DNA from: Hippasteria phrygiana | Taxonomy: Eukaryota > Echinodermata > Asteroidea > Valvatida > Goniasteridae | Length of the DNA: 64,000 bases | Direction of reading: 5' to 3' | Assembly: GCA_037893225.1 (NCBI GenBank) | Contig: JAZGUH010000488.1 | Coordinates: forward strand, 806,001 to 870,000 | Shown: positions 40,143 to 51,600 of the stretch, in pieces | Numbering within the stretch: the first letter of the stretch is position 1 | How the letters are laid out: each line of letters starts with the position of its first letter | Position numbers and translations under genes: made by a program | Notes under the pieces: model-generated | Database searches by the model: none | What the model was told of the DNA's origin: nothing | The model's input: the letters and a program-made list of their open reading frames with translations, nothing else

Positions 40143-43049
40143 TATGGCATGTCAAACGTTGCAATATTCGATAATCTACGTATTTTTGTGCGATGTTCAA
40201 ATATATATGTGCGATGTTTGTCATTATGTGCGATGTTCAAATATATATGTTCGATGTTTGTCATTATATGTGCGATGTTCCAATTTATATGTGCGATGTT
40301 CCAATTTATATGTGCGATGTTCCAATTTATATGTGCGATGTTCAAATATATATGCGATGTTTTGTCATATATGTGCGATGTTTGTCATTATATATGCGAT
40401 GTTCAAATGTATGTGTGCGATGTTTGTTATTATATGTACGATGTTCAAATATATATGCGATGTTTGTCATATATGTGCAATGTTCAAATTTATATGTGCG
40501 ATGTTCAAATTTATATGTGCGATGTTTGTCATATATGTTCGATGTTCAAATAATATGTGCGATGTTTTTCAATTTATATTCGAAAACGGAATTGTGGGAT
40601 ATAGTATGGTTTCCAGACCGAAATAGTATGAATATTCCTAATAAGTTACATCAGGGACCAGACTACTTAGGACGGTCTATCTGTCGCAATAGGGCCCGCG
40701 ATTCGCCTGATCAGAGCAGCCGCATATTGAAAACTAGAATCCATTCGACAAAAGGAGTTTTTCTTAATAGAAACGCTGGATTCAGGCAACGAATTTTCGA
40801 GAAATGTCAAGAAATTACATACCAATTTGTGCATGAAATTTCAGAATAGGTATGAGCAAAGCTGAACATATTATACTTAACATTGTTTATGGGTATTTTT
40901 TATGAAATAATTAGTCGTTACGCGAGGGCCCATTTCAAAGGGTTCTCTACATCAATTCCTTTCGGCTCAGCACAATAGCTTCTGTTTGAAAGAAAGTGTA
41001 CCACACATGTTTTAAAAAATTCATATTTTTCTTTCATATTCATAATTGCCACCTTCCTGGGCACACTTAATTTCAGCAAGGGCCTATTCCAAGAATGACT
41101 TCTGTTCCAATTAGCCGCTTAAAGACGGATCATTTTCATGAATATCTGGAAATGCGGTATTCGGAGTTTCGTGTGAAATGCCGTCTTTGAAAGAAAGTGT
41201 ACCACACATATTTTGAAAACTTCATATTTTTCTTTCATATTCATAATTACCACCTTCCCGGGCACACTTAATTTCAGCAAGGGCCTATTCCAAGAATGGC
41301 TTCTGTTCCAATTAGCCGCTTAAAGACGGACCATCTTAAAGAATATTTGGAAATGCGGTATTCGGAGTTTCGTGTGAAATGCCGTCTTTGAGAGAAAGTA
41401 CCCGGGAAGGTGGGAATTATGAATATGAAAGAAAAATCAGAATTTTTCAAAATATGTGTGGTACACTTTCATTCAAAGACGGCACATTTCACACGAAACT
41501 CCGAATACCGCATTTCCAGATATTCATGAAAATGATCCGTCTTAGCTTTAAAGGCAGTGTACATGATTGGTCATTGTTGCAATTTTCAGAAATGGGCGGA
41601 TTTGGGGGTTAGTATGTTATAGGAAATATCATTCCACTGACCTGTTCAAAGTTTTGCGTTGTTAGATGGCGAAAAACGAGTGAAAAACGGCGCTCGTTTT
41701 CAACCGTCGGGCGGATAATAGCCTTTAGTCAAGGCGCGCGTGGCTATCTGGGCCCGGATATGCCAAGGCGCCATCATGTCCGGGGCGCGCCACTTGTCCA
41801 TGTAGCCACTCGCGTCTTGACTAACGGCTACAGGGCAGTTCTCCAACGATTTCCAGCTGGAAATCGTTGGAAGACGATATAAATTTCCACTTTTCTTGAC
41901 AACGACAGCACATCTGGTGCCATAATTTCACAGGATAATTGAGACTATTATTAACTTACAGTATACAAAGGTATTTTGTAATAATTCATTAAAAAAAAAA
42001 TTGAGAATTACCAATCGTGTACACTTTTTTAAGCGGCTAATTGGAACAGAAGCCATTCTTGGAATAGGCCCTTGCTGAAATTAAGTGTGCCCAGGAAGGT
42101 AGCAATTATGAATATGAAAGAAAAATATGAATTTTTAAAAACATGTGCGGTACACTTTCTTTCAAACAGAAGCTATTGTGCTGAGCCGAAAGGAATTGAT
42201 GTAGAGAACCCTTTGAAATGGGCCTTCGCGAAACGACTAATTAATTCATTAAAAAAGACCCATAAAACAATGTTAAATATAATATGTACAGCTTTGCTCA
42301 TACCTATTCTGAAATTTCATGCACAAATTGGTATGTATTTTCTTGACATTTTCAAAAAAATTCGTTGCCTGAATCCAGCGATTTCATTAAGAAAAAACTC
42401 CTTTTGTCGAATGGATTCTAGTTTTCAATATGCGGCTGCTCTGATCGGGCGAATCGCGGGCCCTATTGCGAATCGCGGGCTGAATCGCGGGCTAGCTTCA
42501 GCCAGGTCAGTGCAACAGATAGACCGTCCTAAGTAGTCTGGTCCCTGATGTAACTAATTAGGAATATTCATACTATTTCAGTCTGGAAACCATACTATAT
42601 CCCACAATTCCGTTTTCGAATATAAATTGAAAAACATCGCACATATTATTTGAACATCGAACATATATGACAAACATCGCACATATAAATTTGAACATCG
42701 CACATATAAATTTGAACATTGCACATATATGACAAACATCGCATATATATTTGAACGTCGTACATATAATAACAAACATCGCACACATACATTTGAACAT
42801 CGCATATATAATGACAAACATCGCACATATATGACAAAACATCGCATATATATTTGAACATCGCACATATAAATTGGAACATCGCACATATAAATTGGAA
42901 CATCGCACATATAAATTGGCACATATAATGACAAACATCGAACATATATATTTGAACATCGCACATAATGACAAACATCGCACATATATATTTGAACATC
43001 GCACAAAAATACGTAGATTATCGAATATTGCAACGTTTGACATGCCATA
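40143..43049. mobile_element. Long-arm fold-back transposon B (TATGG end, 6-bp TSD)
   Basis: The ends TATGGCATGTCAAACGTTGC are exact inverted repeats. GTTAAG flanks the element at 40137-40142 and 43050-43055; the unit at about 48610-48635 has CAGTTAAGACCGTGGC with a single copy. The arms are about 1 kb each. The outer part is a degenerate minisatellite (ATATGTGCGATGTT with AAATTTAT-type spacers, about 40187-40570 and 42625-43005); the inner part is unique sequence. The centre (about 41115-42030) holds a third and fourth copy of the GAAATGCGGTATTCGGAGTT segment. There is no transposase, and the long open frames in the arms are products of the minisatellite. Confidence 0.9.
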
Positions 43050-43175
43050 GTTAAGACCGTGGCTAGCAACCAAGGTTCAGTATAGATAATGAAGCATTCA
43101 CAACACGGAATAACAAAGAACGGGACTTCCCGATGGAAATTCCCAGTTCATAATAAATTGTTGATGCTACTGATA

Positions 43176-43681
43176 TAAGTTATCCCACGAGCGCCGAGTG
43201 GAACACGGAATAATGTAGTGCGTCCGTGTCCCATATTCCACGAGGCCGAAGGCCGAGTGGAATATGGGACACGGACGCACTGCATTATTCCGTGTTCCAC
43301 GAGCGCGAGTGGGATAACGAATTTATCTTCAAGCAAACTTGACGCGCAGTAAAGATGGAACACGCACGGTGCTGTGCGCGAAACCAGTGTACCACATGCA
43401 CGCACACATCAATAACAGTCAGAAGAAACAGGAGCGATCCGGAAAAACGTAACAAGTGTGCGCCGAAACAGACGTGACGATCCACACGGGACGCAAACGC
43501 GCAGCTTTTGAATTACCAATGGATTGTGCAACACTGCGTTTTGCGTATCGCGCAATTCGCAGAATTAGAACAGCGCAATTCGGAGTGTGTATATGGGCCA
43601 TGTGATATGGGTTTTTATCACACTCTCAGCTGCCACGGATCGACCAATCAGGATCGAGGATTCAAGTTTGCTTGAAGATAA
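43176..43681. mobile_element. Composite of two fold-back elements
   Basis: A near-perfect palindrome at 43179-43318 (GTTATCCCACGAGCGC..GTGGGATAAC) abuts a second one at 43323-43681 with ends TTATCTTCAAGCAAACTTGA and its complement. Other units read straight through (CTGATAAGCTAAAGCC), so the pair was inserted into a diverged unit. Confidence 0.8.
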
Positions 43682-44338
43682 TAGCTGAAGTCTAGTTACT
43701 AGAAACGTGTACGCCTCTCAAAACCTGTATGTACTCACCGGCATAGTTTGAACACATGGAATAATTGTTTATTATTAGCAACGTTTTGATTGTTAAATTT
43801 CAGGGAGCGGTTGTTTTATGGTTATTTTCTTTCTTTCAGGTGGAAATAATGTGGAGCGTTATTGGGATTTTTGTAGCTGTAAAACTTTTACAATTGGCGT
43901 CTATATATGGGACATGCTCTATGTACCCACCAAGTTTGATTACTATTGAACCTTGTTTTGTGTTATAAAAAACCCGTAATTTTGATAACGCCACAAATGA
44001 CCCAACTTGGTGCACATATTGACATACCAAACCAATCACAAAAATGATTTTGAAAATACCTTGTTTCGTTCGGTAGATATCTTGAAAAGAGTGCTAAAAA
44101 TGCAAATATTCCAATATTCATAAAAGATCACGCAATGACGTCATCATGTGGTCTACCCATTTGTTACATCTTGTCGCGAAATGTTGATTTACGTGTGAGA
44201 TCGCCGTCGAGTTGTTTCACTGGTCCCATGCGATAGATGTTTGAGGTGTTGGCTGGTGTTGGCTGGCGAGACACAGTTGTCACCTGCACGGAAAACACCT
44301 ACGTTGCCACACAGTCATGTAAACGGGTGCAATCGTGG

Positions 44339-44486
44339 ACCTCCCATTGTTCCTCTTTTGTTTATACTCTAACTTTTTCGGAAGGCCTCCCATTGGTTTT
44401 GTACACGATTTTCAATCGTGGACGTTAGGTCAAACGTGGACCCCTTTGTCTACACTCGAATTCTTTTGTCCTAGTTCCACGATTGC
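44339..44486 (-). repeat. MITE with GCAATCGTGGAC termini, copy 2
   Basis: It is the inverse of 22673-22829 and starts GCAATCGTGGACCTCCCATT. It is inserted in a diverged array unit. Confidence 0.8.
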
Positions 44487-44520
44487 CGGCATATACAAAC
44501 TCACCTGTGGGTGTAACAAC

Positions 44521-44760
44521 CACTAATCTCTGTGTAAACTGGATAGCACATCGGCTGTTTGAGTTGACGCCACCGTCCGCCATTTTATCACTCTCAATAC
44601 AACAGGTTTTCCAACCTTGTCCCCGGGGTCTCCTTTCATCCTCGTTCTTCTTACATAGTGATCAGTGGTAAATTGGGAGTGGTAATATGGCGGGTGCTGG
44701 CTTCAGTTTCTTGTACAGCGCGCAATGGCCAATGAGCTATCCAGTTTATAGAGATCAGTG
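44521..44760. repeat. Fold-back MITE (CACTGATCTCTATA), copy 2
   Basis: CACTAATCTCTGTGTAAACT at the left and AGTTTATAGAGATCAGTG at the right. The termini match the 30545-30870 element, while the interior differs. Confidence 0.7.
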
Positions 44761-45749
44761 GTATAACGACCCAGTGGAGGCCCACTTCCGCTGCCTTGTG
44801 GAATAACAACATGTACAATTGCTTTCTGTATTGACAACTTTTAGCCGTGCGCATACCGCCGGGCACATTTTAGTGTACATGTTGGGGCTAACATCTGATT
44901 CGACTTCGAAACACATAAATTACCTTAACAGTATAATAGATATGTATATATTAGTACGCAAACAATTATCGCGCCTTATAGCGACCAAGGTTTAGAAGAT
45001 AATGAAGCATTCACAACACGAAATAACAAAGAACGGAACTTCCCGATAGAAATTCCAAGTTCATAATAATATTGCAATATCAGGCTAATGAGCTAAAGTC
45101 TAGTCGAAAAGTATGCGCCATCGCAACGTTTTGTGCAGGTAGGCCGTGTTTTTTCACAGCTTTCTCAAAACGGGTAAAAGTGATAATTTCAGTGTGCAGC
45201 ATTTCAATGGCCTAACGAGGACATAATTAAGGGCATGAGTACTCACTCAATGCCGAAATGCACTGGAACCTTTTAAAACCTGAACTCGCCGACTTTCTGC
45301 AAATTTGATGGGGACAAATTGGCATTGTATACTTAATTCAATGGAACACATGAAATGAAATTGTTTATCATGAGCCACGATTTGATTGTTTAATTTTAGG
45401 GAGGGGTTATTTTACGGTCATTTCCTTTCTTTTGAGTGGAAATAATGTAAAACGTTATTGTGATTTTTTGATTACATTTGGCGCATCAAGATTGCACCTT
45501 TTCTTGTGTTATTAAAAAACAAATTAATTTTGATGACGTCACAAATGACTCATCTTGTTGCATATTAGAAAAGGAATTTTGAAAATACCTTTTGCTCAAA
45601 AGATATCTTGAAAAGAATGCTGAAATGCAAATATTCACCATATTTGTACATTTTGTCGCGAGATGCTGATTTATCCGTTAGGCTAGCCGTGGAGTTGTTT
45701 GGCTGGGTTCCTGCGCATGGTGTTTCAGGCGTTGGCTGGTACCTACGGC

Positions 45750-45866
45750 CATCTGCAGTATAAAAGCGCGTGTCACTAGCTTTTCGTCTCTTCTGCTCGC
45801 GGCCGGCGTGGAGTGAGCAGCATGCTTCGGGCGTGTGCTGCTCCTTGCTCTATGGTAAATGTGTGC
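45750..45866 (+). promoter_or_regulatory. Candidate TATA promoter
   Basis: CAGTATAAAAGCGCG at about 45758-45772 is followed about 20 bp later by a pyrimidine stretch (CTTTTCGTCTCTTCT) and a short open segment beginning ATG at 45821 that meets a donor-like ATG|GTAAAT. No downstream exon was recognised. It lies in a segment also found, diverged and without the TATAAAA, near 44300. Confidence 0.25.
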
Positions 45867-48647
45867 TGGCTATGCCACAATTTTGAGATACGAGCTTTGC
45901 CGGCTTAATTCCCGAAGATGGATCGTGCGGAGCCTGTCTGATACTACGCCATCAATTTGGAGTCCATGAACACCTCATGCACAGGCTTTGCCCGTGGTGG
46001 GTTCTGAGGGTATAGGCTATATCCCTAGTTGTCAAGAGGCTATGGCTAACACAAACAACAATAACAATCTGTCAAAAAGAAAAACAAGTTATACTAACTA
46101 TAGTGGGCATCAAAAACAGACACAAACATCAGAAAATCTTAGTTCTTAAACCCTCAAATGATTACAACAGTCACGTCCAATTTTAACGGGCTTCTGTGAT
46201 TTTCAGAATGTTCAAATCATATGATATCCGAAAGGTTTCTCGTATAGACAAGCAGAAAATCAAATGATATCCGAACTTTTTTCTTGTAAAAAAGGCACGA
46301 TTTGATCCCTCTTTATTGCGGACCATGCGAGGAAATTTGGCACCTAAGCGTACGTACTTTGTTAAACTTGATTATAGTTGAGGAAGATTGTGGAACGTTA
46401 TGCGCGGTTAGCACGGAAATCAGGACAACGCCTTGAAAAAGACTAGAATTCGACTCCTTAATAAACAGTATCTTACATGAAACAAACGGTTTCATGCCCT
46501 TTCCAGAATCCTCATGTATATTCCACTGTTTTGATTTAAATGTGAAAATGCTTTTATTGAACACACCAATAAGTCACAATCACAAAACCTTGGAATTACA
46601 GAGACAAAAATACCATAAATAAAATAGAAGACTTCTAAATGTACGAAATATGAGCGTGAAAATTATGATATCTGGCTGACGTCATAGTGACGCCATGAAA
46701 AATTTCACTTCAAATGTACAACTTTGCCACCCAAGCAACACTTTGCAATAAAAATAACCGATGTAGCTGGTTTCATTCTTGAGATATGGTGTGCACAGAA
46801 TTGACTAATTAAATAGTTATGACGTCATGACGTTAAAACCACCACCGTTATGATGACGTCATTGTAATATGCACATCTTTGAATAAAGATAAATGTATGT
46901 TGTAAGTGTCATCTGATTGAAGGAAGTTGGGGTTGAAAAGAAGCGATTAGAAAGATCATGTATAATTGTAATGCCTTCCAGGATCATTTGAAGAACTAAA
47001 AAAAATCTTAACTAAAATAAAAGTTGGTCCCAATTGAATCGGGAACAGCTAAATAGATGTCTGTCTGTTTAAAGAACATACGGCTTTTCCGCACTTTTGC
47101 ACAAATGATCATGACGTAGTAAACGCAAAACGTTATAGGCGCCACAAGAATTCAAGGGCAAAGCATGGGTTACATGTATGTTGCGTGCACGGTATGCAAG
47201 CACGTATACCCTGTATGTACGTGTACAATAATTATGTAACTGTACTGTGCGTGTAAAGTGTACATGTAGGAGTGGCACCAATAAGAACATGTACAAAGTT
47301 TAAGGAAATTGGGGGAAACTTCAGAAATCGAACCAAAAGCACATGATGAAAAAGCACACACATACATATACGGTGTATATGTATCCCGTGCTTGGATAGT
47401 GTACATGGAAGAGGAGGTGTCATCTGTATGTATGAAAACGTTTACAAAGTCAATGGGTAATGGGTAAAACTTTTAAAATCTATAAAAATGATAGCCTCAT
47501 TATGACGTCACCTCAGATTTACATGTAACTGAGTACATCGTCATCGTATTGCATATTTTGAGATACTGGACTATAAAAAATGCACATTAAGTCCATGTCG
47601 CATTAAAACCAATGACGTCATCGTGACGTCATTAAAGACCACACATATTCTATGATATCCTCTCTGCGTGTAAGGATTTTTAGTCTAAAAACTGTTACAA
47701 TAATGTGAAAATAGGTCATTACGAAAAATAATTATTATAATAATTATGATAATTATAATATAGTATAACATTGATACAAACTCAAATGATGACGTCATCA
47801 TGACATCACTTCAAAAAGTTCAGACCTTTTCTTATGTTCTAAAAGTCCCATTTTTGATGACGTCATATTTGTCCCGACTCTGTGCACGTCTCCACGCCTA
47901 CTTAAGCTATTGAAAAAAGGAATTTTTAATTTAGCATTTTTCGTTCTGTATATAAATTTTTTGACAAGAATATGAAATATTCTAGTTTCATTTTTTTTTT
48001 ATCAGACGATGACTCCATTAAAACGCCACCTCAAGTTCCATCTATTACACGTCCCTTTATACACATACACACAATTGGACATGCATTATTTCGATATTGG
48101 ACCTGAAAATGCAGTCCCTTTAAGTTAATGTAACGTGATAACATGGAGTCGTTGTTAGGCACACATCTACGCTATGAGGTCTTTGTGCCAGGTTTGATAA
48201 AGATGCAACTTTTAAAAGTTTTAAAAGTCCAGGGCAGAAAACATGTCTACAAAGTCTATGGGGTTTGGGATAGAAAAATAAAAACAATCAGGAGAAGAAG
48301 AAAATACAAACAACAAGAAAGCCGTTTTCGCAACTATTCTGAAAAGCACTAAAAAAATTAAAAAATAAACCAGCTTAGGGTATTTATAAAGCATTTTTAC
48401 TTAAACTGGTATTAAAAAAAACGGCTTACACAGATTACATGAAGCGAATATAAGGATCCTAAGGATTGTCACAAGTCTGGAATAAATTAATTTAAGTGAA
48501 GTTTGCGTAGAAGTGGCATGACATGCGAAAGTTCACCCATGTTGGCCATTTGGGCAAATAGGATCCACGAATTACCTATGGCATCTAGCTATGCATACGT
48601 TAGTATGCAAACAGTTAAGACCGTGGCTAGCGACCAAGGTTCAGGAC

Positions 48648-51600
48648 GGGACTTCCCGATGGAAATTCCCAGTTCATAATATTTTTTTCAACATCAGGCT
48701 GATAAGCTAAAGCCTAGTAGACAAGTGTATGTCAGTGTGTAGCATGAATCACAAACCGCCCCTGCTTAGAAATGAAATGGTTTATCATTAGCCACGGTTT
48801 AAATTTTTTGGGAGTGGTTGTTTTATTGTCATTTTCTTTCTTTTGAGTGGAAACGTTATTGTGATTTTTGTGGCTGTAATACCTTTACATTTGGCGTCTA
48901 TATATGGGACATGCTCAATGTACCTACCAAGTTTAATTACTATTGAACCTTGTTTTGTGTTACAAAAAACCCGTAAGTTTGATGACGCCACAATTTACCC
49001 AACTTGGTGCACATCTATATGACATACGGTACCAAAGCAATCACAAAAATGATTTGAAAATGGTATGATTATGTCATTGTAATATGCACACCTTTGAATG
49101 AAGATGAATGTATGTGTAAATGTCTATCTGATTGAAGGAAGTTGAGGTTGAAAAGAAGCGATTAGAAAGATCATGTAGGCCTATAGGCCTAATTGTAATA
49201 TGCCTTCCGGGATAGAACATTCTGAAGAACTAAAAAAAAATCCATTGAATCGGAACAGCTAAATAAGTTTCTTTCTGTTTACAGAACATGCGGGTTTCCG
49301 CACTTTTGCACAAAATGATCATGACGTAGTGAACGCAAAAAAAATAAAGGCGCCGCAAGAATGACAAGGGCAAAGCATGGCATGGGTTGCATGTATGGAC
49401 GCATGCAAATGAGGCACTTTTGCACTTTTTGAGACACTGGACTATACAAAAATGCACATTAAGTCCATGTCGCGTTAAAGCCAATGACGTCATAGTGACG
49501 TCTATATAGACCACATTCCATTATAGACCCTATTCTATGTTGAATTTAGCATATTTTCTTTCTCTAAATAATTTGACAATACACACACAATCGGATATGC
49601 ATTTAATTCGATATTGGACCCTTTAAGTTAATGTAACGTGATACCTGAGGGCGTCATTGTGACGTTTCATGACGTCATTGTTAGGCACACATCTACGCTA
49701 TGAGGACTTTGAGCCAAGTTTGATAAAGATGCAACTTTCAAAAGTTTCAAAAGTCCAGGGCAGAAAAAAACTGTATACAAAGTCTATGGGGTTTGGGAAA
49801 GAAAAAAAGAAAAAGAATCAGGAGAAGAAGAAAATAAGAACAACAAAGCTTTTTCCGCTAATATGCGGAAAAGCACACAAAACATCTTAACAAAACAAAA
49901 GCTGGTTTGGCAATTGTACCAAAACAGATACAAAACTGAACGAAAACAAAAGCTGTTCCGGCAATTGTGCCAAAACAGCTAAGTAGGGTATTTATAAATC
50001 ATTTTGACTCAAACTGGTATTAAAAACGCTTAGACAGATTGCAAGAAGCGATCATAAGTACCCAAATGATCGTCACAAGTCTGGAAGAAATGATTTTTAA
50101 CTGATGTTTCGAGTTGAGTATAGTGGCATGACAAATGCGAAACTTCTCATCTGGTGGCCCTTTGGGAAACGATTTTCTAATCTGTTATGGCAGTCTAGCT
50201 GTGCATACATGAGTATGCAAACAATTAAGACCGTGGCTAGCAACCAAGGTTGAGTACATAATTAAGCGTTCACAACACGGAATAACAAAGAACGGGACTT
50301 CCCGATGGAAATTCCCAGTTCATAATATTTTTTTTCAACATCAGGCTGATAAGCTAAAGCCTAGTAGACAAGTGTATGTCAGTGTGTAGCATGAATCACA
50401 AACCGCCCCTGCTTAGAAATGAAATGGTTTATCATTAGCCACGGTTCTAATTTTTTGGGAGTGGTTGTTTTATTGTCATTTTCTTTCTTTTGAGTGGAAA
50501 CGTTATTGTGATTTTTGTAGCTGTAATACCTTTACATTTGGCGTCTATATATGGGACATGCTCAATGTACCCACCAAGTTTAATTACTATTGAACCTTGT
50601 TTTGTGTTACAAAAAACCCGTAAGTTTGATGACGCCACAATTTACCCAACTTGGTGCACATCTATATGACATACGGTACCAAAGCAATCACAAAAATGAT
50701 TTGAAAATGGTATGATTATGTCATTGTAATATGCACACCTTTGAATGAAGATGAATGTATGTGTTAATGTCTATCTGATTGAAGGAAGTTGAGGTTGAAA
50801 AGAAGCGATTAGAAAGATCATGTAGGCCTATAGGCCTAATTGTAATATGCCTTCCGGGATAGAACATTCTGAAGAACTAACAAAAATCCATTGAATCGGA
50901 ACAGCTAAATAAGTTTCTTTCTGTTTACAGAACATGCGGGTTTCCGCACTTTTGCACAAAATGATCATGACGTAGTGAACGCAAAAAAAATAAAGGCGCC
51001 GCAAGAATGACAAGGGCAAAGCATGGCATGGGTTGCATGTATGGACGCATGCAAATGAGGCACTTTTGCACTTTTTGAGACACTGGACTATACAAAAATG
51101 CACATTAAGTCCATGTCGCGTTAAAGCCAATGACGTCATAGTGACGTCTATATAGACCACATTCCATTATAGACCCTATTCTATGTTGAATTTAGCATAT
51201 TTTCTTTCTCTAAATAATTTGACAATACACACACAATCGGATATGCATTTAATTCGATATTGGACCCTTTAAGTTAATGTAACGTGATACCTGAGGGCGT
51301 CATTGTGACGTTTCATGACGTCATTGTTAGGCACACATCTACGCTATGAGGACTTTGAGCCAAGTTTGATAAAGATGCAACTTTCAAAAGTTTCAAAAGT
51401 CCAGGGCAGAAAAAAACTGTATACAAAGTCTATGGGGTTTGGGAAAGAAAAAAAGAAAAAGAATCAGGAGAAGAAGAAAATAAGAACAACAAAGCTTTTT
51501 CCGCTAATATGCGGAAAAGCACACAAAACATCTTAACAAAACAAAAGCTGGTTTGGCAATTGTACCAAAACAGATACAAAACTGAACGAAAACAAAAGCT

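Larger units (their letters stand above)
36166..48647. repeat. Diverged older units of the 1.65-kb tandem repeat, with insertions
   Basis: Landmarks of the young array recur in order but with more substitutions: AAATGAAATGGTTTATCATT (36293), ACCTTGTTTTGTGTTACAAA (36478), TTGAGGTTGAAAAGAAGCGA (38771), GCTAGCAACCAAGGTT (43061), and again around 43740-44200, 45240-45600 and 46880-48500. Insertions split the units: 36645-38747, 40143-43049, 43176-43681, 44339-44486 and 44521-44760. A segment with GATATCTTGAAAAGA and TTGTCGCGA (44075-44330 and 45600-45760) is present here but not in the young units. Confidence 0.75.

Noticed and set aside
40187..43005. CRISPR-like spaced short repeats
   Set aside because: The repeat units are degenerate and the spacers are also repetitive. 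The setting is an animal genome, and both tracts are arms of one fold-back element.
40038..43073. Long open frames of 117-218 codons rich in Cys-Asp-Val and Met-Phe-Lys patterns
   Set aside because: They come from the GTGCGATGTT minisatellite, which is open in several frames on both sides of the palindrome; there is no independent coding evidence.
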